From NCBI GenBank assembly GCA_043101635.1, contig JBICIE010000173.1, positions 1 through 25,169 on the forward strand: a stretch of DNA of 25,169 bases, given 5' to 3'. Positions within the stretch are counted from its first letter, which is position 1. Each line of letters begins with the position of its first letter. Shown here piece after piece: positions 1 to 8,583 of the stretch. A program made the translations under genes and the position numbers. The notes below the pieces were generated by a model. It was not told the origin of the DNA. It was given only the letters and a program-made list of their open reading frames with translations, and searched no databases. The stretch comes from CAYMJK01 sp043101635 (GTDB lineage Bacteria > Planctomycetota > Phycisphaerae > Phycisphaerales > UBA1924).

Positions 1-2
1 TG

Positions 3-1340
3 CTCGTCGAGTACGAGGTCATCAAATACAGCGAGAGCCCCGAGACCATCACCATCCCCGGCGATCTCGGCGCTCCGCCGGCCGAGCCTGGCTATCGCGC
101 CGCGGAGACCATCGTCTTCTACGCCCGCGCCGCCGATGGCGCCACGGTCGTCGAGTACCGCGACATGGACTACGCCGGCAGCCTGCTGCATCCCTGGACC
201 TACCAGTCCGTCCACTACGACATCGAGCGCGAGACCACATGGCGTCTCAGTCGCCCCAGCGGCCTCGCCCCGACCGACGATGGTGAGATCCGCCTCGACA
301 TCAGCTCCGAGGGCTTCGTGCTCGGCGCCACCGACACGCCCGGCACCACGGGCTACTCGCGCTGGGAGTGGAGCATCGAGACCGAGGAACTCGGCACGCT
401 CTTCGAATCCTGCGCGCTGGCGACGCAGGGCGCCATGCCCGCCATCGCCGGCGATATCCCCGCCTCCGCGTTCATCGTGGCGCCCGGCCGGCTGGAACTC
501 ACGGGTTACGCCACGCAGCTCGTCATTCCCGTTCCGGCGGACATCTCGGAACTCAACTTCAAGATGAAGCTGCGCACCGTCGGCGATGGCATGGACTTCA
601 CCGTGCCAGCGCGCGCCACCATGACGCACTCGATGGATCCGGTCTCGATCGTCCCCGCCGTCACTCGCGCCTGCGGCGAACTCGGCCCGCCGCTGCGCAC
701 CACCGACAACGGCTTCTACCGCTCCTTCGATCTCGGCGCCATGGCCGGCAAGGGCTTCCAGGTGACCGAGCTTGATCTCGCCATCTCCGAGGCCACCCAT
801 CCCGCCGGCTCGCAGATCGTTGAACTCAATCTCTACCGCGATGTCGATGGCGGCGAGCCGCACCTGCTCGACCTCCAGCCGCTCGGCTCCTCCAGGATCC
901 CCGTGCACAACCAGGCCGGCATGCACGTGACCGTGCCCGTGCTCGGCAACCTCGGCGCCGGCACGCTCGTCGCCGAGGTCCGCACGCGCGACTACATTCC
1001 GCTCGACAAGCGGGCCCTCTTCTTCATCGGCGCCAACAGCGCCGGCGAGACCGCCCCCAGCTACATCCAGGCCGACGACTGCGACATCAACGAGATCACG
1101 CCGATGGCCGGCATCGGCGAGCCCAACACCCACATCGTCATGACCCTGCTCGGCTACACCTACGACGCAAGCTGCTACCCGGACTGCGACGGCAACGGCG
1201 TGCTCGACTTCTTCGATTTCCTCTGCTTCCAGAACGCCTTCGCCACCGGCGACATGTACGCTGACTGCGATGGCAACGGCCTCCTCGATTTCTTCGATTT
1301 CCTGTGCTTCCAGAACGCCTTTGCCGCGGGCTGCCCGTAG
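3..1340 (+). CDS. Secreted dockerin-type protein, 5'-truncated
   Basis: The reading frame is open from the first bases of the window, so the true start and any signal peptide lie upstream. The visible part is about 445 residues of beta-rich sequence with no catalytic motif I recognise. It ends in two adjacent dockerin-like repeats (about nt 1177-1337), each reading D-C-D-G-N-G-x-L-D-F-F-D-F-L-C-F-Q-N-A-F, with a terminal A-A-G-C-P. The Asp/Asn-rich loop followed by a hydrophobic helix resembles a calcium-binding dockerin pair, here of the planctomycete 'GC-type'. The protein is presumably exported and displayed or anchored through this tail, but no cohesin partner is visible. A stem-loop lies just after the stop. 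The dockerin assignment is firm; the function of the body is unknown. Confidence 0.8.
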   Translation, partial: LVEYEVIKYSESPETITIPGDLGAPPAEPGYRAAETIVFYARAADGATVVEYRDMDYAGSLLHPWTYQSVHYDIERETTWRLSRPSGLAPTDDGEIRLDISSEGFVLGATDTPGTTGYSRWEWSIETEELGTLFESCALATQGAMPAIAGDIPASAFIVAPGRLELTGYATQLVIPVPADISELNFKMKLRTVGDGMDFTVPARATMTHSMDPVSIVPAVTRACGELGPPLRTTDNGFYRSFDLGAMAGKGFQVTELDLAISEATHPAGSQIVELNLYRDVDGGEPHLLDLQPLGSSRIPVHNQAGMHVTVPVLGNLGAGTLVAEVRTRDYIPLDKRALFFIGANSAGETAPSYIQADDCDINEITPMAGIGEPNTHIVMTLLGYTYDASCYPDCDGNGVLDFFDFLCFQNAFATGDMYADCDGNGLLDFFDFLCFQNAFAAGCP

Positions 1341-1351
1341 CGGCCCCCATC

Positions 1352-1383
1352 GCCCGGACGATCCCAGCCGGGATCGCCCGGGC
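1352..1383 (+). terminator. Stem-loop after the dockerin-type gene
   Basis: A long inverted repeat starts 11 nt after the stop codon. The outer arms are GCCCGG/CCGGGC and the inner arms GATCCC/GGGATC, around a 4-nt AGCC loop. There is no clear T-run, so intrinsic termination is possible but not certain. Confidence 0.5.
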
Positions 1384-1412
1384 TTCATGCAGAACCTGCG
1401 CCCGGGCCGATC

Positions 1413-1418
1413 TATCTT
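1413..1418 (+). promoter_or_regulatory. -10 box (TATCTT) for a leaderless glycosyltransferase mRNA
   Basis: TATCTT fits TANNNT and ends 6 nt before the GTG at 1425, so the expected transcription start falls on or next to the start codon. No Shine-Dalgarno is present and no good -35 is seen. The same arrangement recurs upstream of other genes in the window. Confidence 0.45.
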
Positions 1419-1424
1419 CTTCCC

Positions 1425-2612
1425 GTGACCGAGCCTCCCCCGAGTTCTGCAACCGCCGCCCATGCCCCCGGGCCGCTGCGCATCATCCTCCAGCAGCCGG
1501 CCCTGCCCAAGTACCGCATCCCGGTCTTCCGCGAACTGGCGGCCCGGCCCGGCCTCGAGGTCACCGTCCTGTACTCCGGCGGGTCGGACATCCCCGCCGC
1601 CGCGGCCGACGGCTTCGAGGCCACCCGTGTCCAGGAGCGGATCCTCCTCCGCCGCCCGCGCCAGCTCCGCTGGGAGCCCGCCCAGATCGCCAGCGCCTCG
1701 CGCCGCAGGTGCGATGTGCTGGTGCTGGAGTGGAACGCCGGCGTGGCCAGCCTCGTCCCCGCCCTGCTGCTCGCGCGCCTGCGCGGCGTGGGAACCGTGC
1801 TCTGGGGCCACGGCTACTCCAAACGCGAGCAGCCGGGCGCGCGGGCCGTGCGCAACGCCGTCGGGCGCCTCGCCGACTGCCTGCTGCTGTACAACCACAT
1901 GGCGGCCGACGCGCTCGTTGCCTATGGCTTCCGGCCGGACCGCATCTTCGTTGCCCTCAACGCGCTCGATCAGACCCCGATCGCCCGGGCCCGCGACACC
2001 TGGCGGGCCTCGCCGGGCCGCATGCAGGAATTCCGCGAGTCGCGCGACGTCGCCGGCCGGCGCATCGTGCTGTTCGTCTCGCGCCTCGAGGCCGACAACG
2101 GGATCGACCTGCTGATCCGTGCCGCGGCCAGCCTGAAGGACTCCCGCCCCGAACTCACCGTCGCGATCATCGGCCACGGCCCGGCCCAGCCGGACCTGGA
2201 GCGCCTCGCCGCGGAGCTTGGGGTGGCTGACCGCGTGCGCTTCCTCGGCGCCATCTACGAAGAGGATGAACTGGCGCCGTGGTTTCTCGCGGCCGATGTC
2301 TTCTGCTATCCGCGCAACATCGGCCTCAGCCTGCTGCACGCCTTCGGCTACGGCCTGCCGGTGATCACCGATGACAACCTGCGCGCGCAGAACCCGGAGA
2401 TCGAGGCCCTGCGCGATGGCAAAAACGGCCTGCTGTACAAGGCCGGCGATACCGGGGCGCTCGCCGCGGCCATCGACCGCCTGCTGACCGACGAACCCCT
2501 GCGCCAGCGCCTCAGCGCCGAGGCGGAACGCACGGTCGCTGAACAGTTCACGCTGGCGAACATGGTCGACGGCATGGAAGCAGCCATCCGCGCCGCGGCG
2601 AAGCGGGGATAA
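1425..2612 (+). CDS. GT4-family glycosyltransferase
   Basis: This 395-residue cytoplasmic GT-B enzyme probably transfers a sugar from an activated donor to a cell-surface glycan or lipid acceptor. The N-terminal domain starts QQPALPKYRIPVFRELA and includes VLWGHGYSKRE. The C-terminal domain carries VLFVSRLEADNGIDLLIRAA, the nucleotide-binding IIGHGPAQPDLE stretch, and NIGLSLLHAFGYGLPVITDD. At the usual EX7E position both acidic residues are replaced, by Arg297 and His305. The GLSLLHAF version looks like a recognised GT4 subgroup rather than decay, because the rest of the fold is intact. GTG was chosen as start because a -10 box lies 6 nt upstream and the N-terminus matches the family. Donor and acceptor cannot be told. 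The next gene downstream is a phosphatase with its own promoter. Confidence 0.85.
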   Translation: MTEPPPSSATAAHAPGPLRIILQQPALPKYRIPVFRELAARPGLEVTVLYSGGSDIPAAAADGFEATRVQERILLRRPRQLRWEPAQIASASRRRCDVLVLEWNAGVASLVPALLLARLRGVGTVLWGHGYSKREQPGARAVRNAVGRLADCLLLYNHMAADALVAYGFRPDRIFVALNALDQTPIARARDTWRASPGRMQEFRESRDVAGRRIVLFVSRLEADNGIDLLIRAAASLKDSRPELTVAIIGHGPAQPDLERLAAELGVADRVRFLGAIYEEDELAPWFLAADVFCYPRNIGLSLLHAFGYGLPVITDDNLRAQNPEIEALRDGKNGLLYKAGDTGALAAAIDRLLTDEPLRQRLSAEAERTVAEQFTLANMVDGMEAAIRAAAKRG

Positions 2613-2710
2613 GCCGCGCCCCCGCCCGAGCCACCGGCCCGAGCCCCGCCGTCCCGAATCTGCGCCATCCCGCGCGCCGGCGCCCCCCAAACCGGGTTTG
2701 CCTGTCCGAT

Positions 2711-2739
2711 TTGCCGACAGCGCGCCGAGCCCAGATACT
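2711..2739 (+). promoter_or_regulatory. Sigma70-type promoter for the phosphatase-rpiB pair
   Basis: TTGCCG (2711-2716) and GATACT (2734-2739) are separated by exactly 17 nt, each matching 4 of 6 consensus bases. The predicted transcription start, 6-7 nt downstream, coincides with the GTG at 2745, so the mRNA is probably leaderless. The -10 box overlaps the TTG at 2739, which argues against that codon as the start. Confidence 0.6.
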
Positions 2740-2744
2740 TGCCC

Positions 2745-3194
2745 GTGAGCCGGCCCCACACCATCCTGTTCGTCTGCAGCGGCAACACCTGCCGCAGCCC
2801 CATGGCCGAGGCCATCGCCCGGGCCCTGCTGGCCGAGGCCGGCGACGCGACCGGAACGGTGATCCGCTCCGCCGGGACCAGCGCCGCCACGGGCGTCCCG
2901 GCGACACCCGAGGCCCTGCGGGCCCTGGGGCGGCTGGGAATCGATGGCTCGGCCCACCGCTCCGAGCCGCTGACGGCGGAACTGATCGCCAGCGCCGATG
3001 TCATCTTCACCATGACCGAAAGCCACGCCCGCGCAGCGCTGGCGATCGACCCCGGCGCTGCCCACAAACTCCTGCCGGTGGATCCGGCCGGGGACGTGCC
3101 CGACCCTATCGGCGGGCCGCAGCAGGTCTATGACGCCACCGCAGCGCGCCTGCGGGAGGCCATTGCGCGCCGGCTCAAGGAGATCGAAACATGA
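2745..3194 (+). CDS. Low-molecular-weight phosphatase, probably protein-arginine phosphatase
   Basis: This small (149-residue) cytoplasmic phosphatase has the LMW-PTP loop C-S-G-N-T-C-R-S at residues 11-18 (nucleophile Cys11, Arg17) and the general acid Asp120 in DVPDPIGG near the C-terminus. The P-loop has Thr at position 15, equivalent to Thr11 of Bacillus YwlE, where this Thr favours phospho-arginine over phosphotyrosine. The following gene is rpiB, the same neighbour as in the Bacillus ywlE-ywlF pair. I therefore prefer protein-arginine phosphatase, although tyrosine phosphatase or arsenate reductase cannot be excluded from sequence. A TTG at 2739 would add two codons but sits in the -10 box, so GTG 2745 was chosen. 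The stop overlaps the rpiB start as ATGA, implying translational coupling. Confidence 0.85.
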   Translation: MSRPHTILFVCSGNTCRSPMAEAIARALLAEAGDATGTVIRSAGTSAATGVPATPEALRALGRLGIDGSAHRSEPLTAELIASADVIFTMTESHARAALAIDPGAAHKLLPVDPAGDVPDPIGGPQQVYDATAARLREAIARRLKEIET

Positions 3195-3661
3195 AGGTCG
3201 CCATCGCGGCAGATCATCGCGGCCACGACGCCATCGGCCCGCTGGCCGAGACGCTCCGCCAGCGCGGCTGGGAGGTCCAGGTGCTGGGCGCCTGCGATGG
3301 CGCCCCGTGCGACTACCCGGACCGGGCCGTCCCGGTGGCCAGGGCGGTGGCGGGGGGCAAGGCGGACTACGGCATCCTGCTGTGCGGCTCGGGCATCGGC
3401 ATGTGCATCACCGCCAACAAGATCTGCGGCATCCGCGCTGCGCTGGCCCACGACGAGTTCACCGCCCAGATCAGTCGGGCCCACAACGACGCCAACGTCC
3501 TGTGCATGTCCGCCGACCTGCTCGGGCACAAGCTCATCGAACGCATCGCCGAGATCTGGCTGAGCACGCCCTTCGACGGCGGCCGCCACGCCCGGCGCAT
3601 CGAGAAGATCCGCGAAATCGAGCGCACGCGGGATTGCGATGGAGAAGGCGCCAGGCATTAG
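3191..3661 (+). CDS. rpiB: Ribose-5-phosphate isomerase B
   Basis: RpiB interconverts ribose 5-phosphate and ribulose 5-phosphate in the pentose phosphate pathway. The protein is 156 residues, close to the family's 145-150. It has the N-terminal IAADHRGH motif (Asp8, His9), DYPD at 41-44, the active-site loop GILLCGSGIGM with Cys65, and the AHNDANVL motif with His98. Family members act as dimers with shared active sites. The ATG overlaps the phosphatase stop by 4 nt. The last 15 or so residues are a polar extension encoded by sequence that runs into the terminator repeats, so this tail is probably not functional. The sugar specificity of the wider RpiB/LacAB family (ribose, allose, galactose phosphates) is not decided here. 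Confidence 0.93.
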   Translation: MKVAIAADHRGHDAIGPLAETLRQRGWEVQVLGACDGAPCDYPDRAVPVARAVAGGKADYGILLCGSGIGMCITANKICGIRAALAHDEFTAQISRAHNDANVLCMSADLLGHKLIERIAEIWLSTPFDGGRHARRIEKIREIERTRDCDGEGARH

Positions 3662-3685
3662 GCACTAAGCTGCGCGCTTTGTGCC
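3661..3685. terminator. Bidirectional stem-loop between rpiB and the PQQ-propeller gene
   Basis: GGCAC/GTGCC and AAGC/GCTT arms pair around a TGCGC loop with one T-T mismatch. The hairpin lies between two convergent genes, starts at the rpiB stop, and ends 11 nt from the stop of the minus-strand gene. Confidence 0.55.
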
Positions 3686-3696
3686 TTGCGCCTTCC

Positions 3697-6600
3697 CTAC
3701 CCGCCCGGCGGCATCGGCAGCGCCACCGTCACGCTGCCGGCGGTGATGAGGATCGCCCCGTCGACGAGGGCGAGCCCGTCGGGCGACGCCCCGAGCGGGA
3801 TCCTGAGCGTGCGCTGCAGGCGCAGGCTCTCGGCGTCCATCAGGTGCAGGGCGTACAGCGGCTGCGGCCCGGGGATGCCGACGGTCTGGACCTCGATGGT
3901 CACAAAGTGACTCTCGGCGGGCCGCGCCGGGATGAGCCCGTCGTCGACGGCCAGCCCATCCATCGACTGCACAGCGCCGGACTCCTCCAGCAGCAGCACG
4001 CCGCTGGTGGTGGTGACGGCAATCCGCCGTCCGAAGCGCCAGACCGCCGCCGGCGGGCGCCACATGAGCTTGTCGCGATCCGCCACCGGCTCGGGGGCAA
4101 ACTCGCCGGAGGCGACATCGCCGATCCACAACTGCCCCTCGCCGTACACCAGCAGCCGGTCCCCGATCACCCAGGCGGCCTCGGCGCCGAAGAGCAGGTC
4201 GAAGCTGGTCCAGATCAGCGATCCGGCCGTCGTGCCGTAGGCGCGGACGTCGCTGGCGGCGCCGACGATCAGCCGGCCGCCGGGAGCGATGCGGAGCCAG
4301 TTGACGCGCTCGTCCATCGCGATGCGCCCGTTGAGCCGGCCGCTCTGCGCGTCGTAGATGAGAATCTCCGGGCTGTCCAGACGCAGATCGCCGTTGATAT
4401 CGGGCGAATCGGTGTAGCCGACCACCGCGAGCACGCCCTCGCCCAGAGACGCGTCCAGCACGGTGCGCAGCGGGCTGGTGGCGCTCCACAGCAGCGAACC
4501 ATCGGTGGCGCTGAAGACGGCGAGCCGCCCGGCCCGCTCGACCAGGCACAGGCGCGAGACATCTGCGTCGGCGATGAGATCGATCAGTTCGATGATGTTG
4601 CGCCCGCGCCCGCGCTCGCCGGGGCGGGGAATCTGCAGGCGGCGCGGGCGGCCGGCCTCGTCGAAGAGCCGATCGCGCACGGGGGATTCGAAGAGTTCGC
4701 CGAAGGGGCGGGTCTCCCAGCGGGTCTGCCCGGTCACCGCGTCGATGCGCTCGACGGTGGCGCTGCCGGGCGCGGGCCAGAACAGATCGACCGTCTCGGC
4801 GTCGTAGCCCAGCAGGGCGGGCTGGAGGCTGTCGCGGAAGCGCCGGGTCCAGCGCTGCTGCACGACACCCGCCCCGGCGCCCGGCGCCCCGACGCCGGCG
4901 CTGAAGAGGCCGACCTCGGTGCGCGACTCGGAGACCATCATGACATGCTCGGGAGCGCCGGCCTCGCCGGTGGCGGGCATGAGCGCCCAGTTGGGCAGAG
5001 CCTGCGCGGGGCCGGCAATCTCGCGCCCGATGCGCGGCAGCCGCACACCAGCGCGAAGCTGCTCGGCGATGTCGCTGGCGACCTGGGCGGCGTTGAGCGG
5101 CTGGCCGCGGCTGCTGAGCGCGCCGCCGGGGTAACGTGCGCTGAAGCGATCCAGGATCTGGGCCGCCGACACATACCGCTGCTCGCGGAGCAGGGCGGTG
5201 ATGAGGCGCCCGGCGATGGCCCCGATGTCATCGGGCGTCACCGTCGGCGAGCCGGTGTCGTGGATCAGCTCGGCGATGGACAGCGCCTCGAGCAGGTGGG
5301 AAGTCTCGGCGCCGCTCTGGCCCTGGTCCGATGCGCGGTCGGCGAGGGTGAGCAGGGCGTCGACAGAGGCGCCGGAGGCCGGGTAGCGGGCGGCAAGAGA
5401 CTCCAATGCCGCGGCTTCGGCGCCGGGGCCGAGGGCGGCGCGCTCGGCCCTCGCGACGGCGTCGAAGGCCTCGTAGGCGCTGTAGCCCTGATCAAGCAGC
5501 AGGGCGCGGATGCGACGGGTGGCCTCGACATCGCCGCGGGTGGCCGTGTCGAGCGACTCGGGCAGGGCGGCGGCGAGCGCTGCGTCGGCGAGGATGGACT
5601 GGTGGTAGATCTCCAGGGCCTCCGCATAGCGGCCCTGCGTCTGGCGCAGGCGGCCCATCGCCAGCGCGTAGGCGAGCCGCTGCGGCGCCGTCTCGGCGCA
5701 GCGACCGAGACGGACGATGATCTGCTCGAGCAGGTCCGGGGCGATGGGCGCGGGGGTCCAGCCGGTCTCCGGACCCGGAGCCCGCGACTGGGCCCGGGTG
5801 ACGACCTCCAGCAGCAGATCGAACAGGCGCTGGCGGTGCTCGCTGGCCGGCTCCCGCGGCAGTTCGGCGGCGCGCCGGAGCGCCTCGTCGGCCGCCTCCG
5901 GGATGCGGGCCGGGCGCCCGCCGCGGTACGCCAGCCGGACGGCGTTGATCAGCGGCGTGGGATCGTCGGGCCGCTCGGCGATGCGCCGGGCCAGGGCCTG
6001 ATCGGCCGCGTCCCAGGTCATGTAGCTGTGGACCGCGAGGCCATCGAGGGCGATAAGTTGGCGCCCGAGCGGGAGCAGAGCGCCGGGCGCGGTCAGATCA
6101 AGCCGTTCGATGCGCTGCTGCGGGTTGGCGGGGTCGACGATGACCGCGCCGGAGCGAGCCGGCAGCAGGATGCGGTCGCCGATGACGACGGCGCGCCCGT
6201 AGACGCCCTGCTCGCCCTCGGCGGTGAGGGCGGGACCGAGGCGCGGCGGTCCGGCCGGGAACTGGGCCGGATCGAAGAAGATGGCTCGCTCGCGCCCGAT
6301 GGCAGCGATCTGGTCACCGACCGCCAGCAGGTACTTGGGCCCGCCCAGCAGCCGATCTTCCAGGGCGCCGAGCAGGCGCCCGCTGTGGCGGTCGATCTTC
6401 AGCACTTCGCCGGTGGACTGGGCCACGAGGAAGAGCGCGTCGCCGACGACGACGGGGCCGGAGGCTTCCCAGGGCAGGTCGGTCTGGCCGCTGCGGAGGA
6501 TCTCCGGCCAGGGGATCTTGCGGACCCAGACGGGGCGGCCGGTGGCGGCCTCGAAGGCGCCGAGCACGCCGAGGGCGTCGGCCCAGTAGACCACGCCGCG

Positions 6601-7968
6601 ATGCCCCGCGCCGGCGCCGGGCGCGAAGCTGGCGCCGCGCATGGTGAGGCGCGCGGCGGAGCCGACCGAGCGGGTCCAGACGATGCGCCCGTCGGCGAGA
6701 TCGAGGCCGGCGAGGTAGAAGGTCGTCAGGCGCCCGGCCTGGCTGGCCTTGAGCAGCGAGACCACCGCGACGCCGCTCTCGACGACCACCTGCCCGGTGG
6801 TCGTGGCCAGCGTCATGCCCGGGATGTCGCGCTGCAGCAGTGTGGACCAGACGGCGGCGCCATCGGCAAGGCGCAGCGCGTGCACGCTGGGATCGCCATC
6901 GCGGTCGCCGCGGTTGTTGGCAACGCCGGTGACGGCGAGGACGAGGTCCTCATGGATCGTCACGCTGACCGGATCATGCACGATGTAGTCGGACTTGTCG
7001 GAGAGGCGGGTGTTGCGCAGGATGCTCTCGGGCTCGTACACGCCGACCCACGGCTGCGGCGTGGGGCGGAAACGCCAGAGTTCGCGAAGGGTGACGCGAT
7101 CGCGGGCGTGGATGCTCAGCCCGTCGTTGATGATGATGACATCTTCGGTGGCGGCGGGGAAGAGCCAGCGCCCCAGACCGGCGAGGCGCTGCTGCTCGAC
7201 CTGCGAGACGTTGCGTGACGCGGCGTCGAGCGGCTCGGACCACAGCGGCGCGGTGTCAAAGGCGCTGGTCTGGAGCGGGGGCGCGATGCCCCAGGGGCTC
7301 GTGCCGCGCCGGCCGGCCCGGCTCGGCCAGCGCGCCGGCTCGGGCGGCGCCCCGCCGGGGGCGCCGGCTTCGGCCAGCCAGCGGCCGGCCGTCTCGATGA
7401 GATCAGGCTCCGGGATGTAGCGCGTGATCTCCCCCAGCAGTTCGGCGGCGGCGACGCCCAGAGCGGGATCCTGCCGGTCGGGATGCCGCTCCAGTTGCAG
7501 CAGGGCGCGGGCCGCGCTGTGGAACTGGCCGGACTCGAGGCGCCACTGGGCCAGCCGCAGCGCGGCCTCGTACCCGGCGCTGGTCAGCAGGCTGCTGCGC
7601 TCGACGCCGGCGAAGTCGCCGGCGCGCAGTTGCGCCTCGGCGCCGGGTCCGATGCGCTGGCGATAGGCCTCCAGCAGATCGGGGGCGCCGAGCAGAGCGT
7701 CGTGGATGCGCTGGCGCACGCTGAAGAAGAGCAACTCGTCATCGGTGGCCGGGAGCAGGCGGTCGGGCTCTTCGACCAGTTCGGCCTGCAGGGCGCGGAC
7801 CGCCTCGCCGAGGTTGCCGGCGGCGACCAGATCGGGGAGGGTGTCCAGCGTGCTCTGGGCCGCGGGCGAGTCATCGACGTAGACCGGGTTCTCGGTCTGG
7901 GCGCCGAGGGGCAGCGACGGCGCCAGCGCTGCCAGCGCAATCGTCACAGCCAGTTGCAGCTGGCGCAT
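3697..7968 (-). CDS. Secreted PQQ-like beta-propeller protein with helical repeats
   Basis: This is a 1423-residue exported protein with no assigned reaction. After a signal peptide (about residues 1-23, ending LGAQ) comes a helical region (about 40-200). A first propeller follows (about 260-640), with blades such as VHALRLADGAAVWSTLL and AFEATGRPVWVRKI-like strands. A second helical, TPR-like region spans about 680-960 and includes RYAEALEIYHQSILADAALA. A second propeller (about 1010-1420) includes AVFSATDGSLLWSA. Repeated 'A-x-D-G-x-x-x-W' strands are typical of PQQ-like/BamB-type repeats, which often serve as binding scaffolds rather than enzymes. ATG 7968 was chosen because GGAGGGAG lies about 3-10 nt upstream and a signal peptide follows. 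An ORF extension to 8295 lacks both. It is transcribed alone, with a TAGACT -10 box at 8028-8033. Confidence 0.8.
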   Translation of the reverse strand: MRQLQLAVTIALAALAPSLPLGAQTENPVYVDDSPAAQSTLDTLPDLVAAGNLGEAVRALQAELVEEPDRLLPATDDELLFFSVRQRIHDALLGAPDLLEAYRQRIGPGAEAQLRAGDFAGVERSSLLTSAGYEAALRLAQWRLESGQFHSAARALLQLERHPDRQDPALGVAAAELLGEITRYIPEPDLIETAGRWLAEAGAPGGAPPEPARWPSRAGRRGTSPWGIAPPLQTSAFDTAPLWSEPLDAASRNVSQVEQQRLAGLGRWLFPAATEDVIIINDGLSIHARDRVTLRELWRFRPTPQPWVGVYEPESILRNTRLSDKSDYIVHDPVSVTIHEDLVLAVTGVANNRGDRDGDPSVHALRLADGAAVWSTLLQRDIPGMTLATTTGQVVVESGVAVVSLLKASQAGRLTTFYLAGLDLADGRIVWTRSVGSAARLTMRGASFAPGAGAGHRGVVYWADALGVLGAFEAATGRPVWVRKIPWPEILRSGQTDLPWEASGPVVVGDALFLVAQSTGEVLKIDRHSGRLLGALEDRLLGGPKYLLAVGDQIAAIGRERAIFFDPAQFPAGPPRLGPALTAEGEQGVYGRAVVIGDRILLPARSGAVIVDPANPQQRIERLDLTAPGALLPLGRQLIALDGLAVHSYMTWDAADQALARRIAERPDDPTPLINAVRLAYRGGRPARIPEAADEALRRAAELPREPASEHRQRLFDLLLEVVTRAQSRAPGPETGWTPAPIAPDLLEQIIVRLGRCAETAPQRLAYALAMGRLRQTQGRYAEALEIYHQSILADAALAAALPESLDTATRGDVEATRRIRALLLDQGYSAYEAFDAVARAERAALGPGAEAAALESLAARYPASGASVDALLTLADRASDQGQSGAETSHLLEALSIAELIHDTGSPTVTPDDIGAIAGRLITALLREQRYVSAAQILDRFSARYPGGALSSRGQPLNAAQVASDIAEQLRAGVRLPRIGREIAGPAQALPNWALMPATGEAGAPEHVMMVSESRTEVGLFSAGVGAPGAGAGVVQQRWTRRFRDSLQPALLGYDAETVDLFWPAPGSATVERIDAVTGQTRWETRPFGELFESPVRDRLFDEAGRPRRLQIPRPGERGRGRNIIELIDLIADADVSRLCLVERAGRLAVFSATDGSLLWSATSPLRTVLDASLGEGVLAVVGYTDSPDINGDLRLDSPEILIYDAQSGRLNGRIAMDERVNWLRIAPGGRLIVGAASDVRAYGTTAGSLIWTSFDLLFGAEAAWVIGDRLLVYGEGQLWIGDVASGEFAPEPVADRDKLMWRPPAAVWRFGRRIAVTTTSGVLLLEESGAVQSMDGLAVDDGLIPARPAESHFVTIEVQTVGIPGPQPLYALHLMDAESLRLQRTLRIPLGASPDGLALVDGAILITAGSVTVALPMPPGG

Positions 7969-8027
7969 AGCTCCCTCCAGAGCGGCCTGCGAATCCGGCC
8001 TTCCCGGCGCATCCGCTCCAAGGCCAC

Positions 8028-8033
8028 AGTCTA
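8028..8033 (-). promoter_or_regulatory. -10 box (TAGACT) for the PQQ-propeller gene
   Basis: On the minus strand TAGACT lies about 60 nt before the ATG at 7968, which would give a leader of about 50 nt that includes a strong GGAGGGAG ribosome-binding site. No convincing -35 is seen. Confidence 0.35.
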
Positions 8034-8107
8034 GTGACGCCGGGCCGGCCGGGCGCCTTATGGCGGCCCCTGCCGGGGTCGATCTGCTCCGCGGAGGGAG
8101 ATCGACC

Positions 8108-8539
8108 ATGACGGACGCGTCCATGAGCGCCCGCCCGCCGCTGGGGGGACTGCTGCACCCGGAAGCCCGGGCCCGGCGGGTCATCGCCCTGCTGGCGTGC
8201 GTGATCGTGTTCAGCCTCGCCGATCTGCACCTGACAACGACCCACCTTCGCAGCGCGGGGATGATCGAGGGCAACCCGGTGGCCCGGGCGATCATGGGGC
8301 TGAACTCGCCGGCGGCCCTGGCCCTCTGGAAGGTCCTGACGGTCGGGCTTGGCGTCTGGATTCTGTACGCCGCGCGCCGCTCCCGGGCCGGCGAGGCGGG
8401 CGCGTGGATCTGCTTCGTCGTGCTCTGGCTGCTGATGGTGCGCTGGATGACCTACAGCGACGAGATCGTGCAGCTCATGCCGCACATGGCGGAGATCGGC
8501 GAGATCTCCGAGGGCCGCTGGATCGCGTTTACGCCCTGA
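8108..8539 (+). CDS. Small membrane protein, DUF5658-like
   Basis: This 143-residue integral membrane protein has three predicted transmembrane segments: about residues 20-42, 60-82 and 98-118. The first segment runs into DLHLTTTHLRSAGMIEGNPV. A D-x-x-x-T motif followed by G-x-x-E-x-N-P at the first loop is what I associate with the DUF5658 family. Its function is unknown. ATG 8108 is preceded by GGAGGGAG with good spacing. An upstream GTG-type start at 8060 has no such site. The gene diverges from the PQQ-propeller gene, and the lipoprotein gene follows 44 nt downstream with its own -10 box. The family call rests on memory of the motif only. Confidence 0.7.
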   Translation: MTDASMSARPPLGGLLHPEARARRVIALLACVIVFSLADLHLTTTHLRSAGMIEGNPVARAIMGLNSPAALALWKVLTVGLGVWILYAARRSRAGEAGAWICFVVLWLLMVRWMTYSDEIVQLMPHMAEIGEISEGRWIAFTP

Positions 8540-8571
8540 GCGGCCGGTGGCGCTGCGCCGCGGCGGCGGTG

Positions 8572-8577
8572 TACACT
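8572..8577 (+). promoter_or_regulatory. -10 box (TACACT) for a leaderless lipoprotein mRNA
   Basis: TACACT ends exactly 6 nt before the GTG at 8584, and there is no ribosome-binding site. This supports the GTG as both transcription and translation start. Confidence 0.45.
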
Positions 8578-8583
8578 CGGCCT

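Noticed and set aside
3130..7218. A 1362-codon open frame on the plus strand
   Set aside because: It is antisense to the PQQ-propeller gene, starts inside the phosphatase and rpiB genes, and its translation is low-complexity Gly/Ala/Arg/Asp with no domain. Long antisense frames are expected at this GC content.
7969..8295. An N-terminal extension of the PQQ-propeller protein
   Set aside because: ATG 7968 has a strong ribosome-binding site and a signal peptide; the extension is antisense to the divergent membrane-protein gene.
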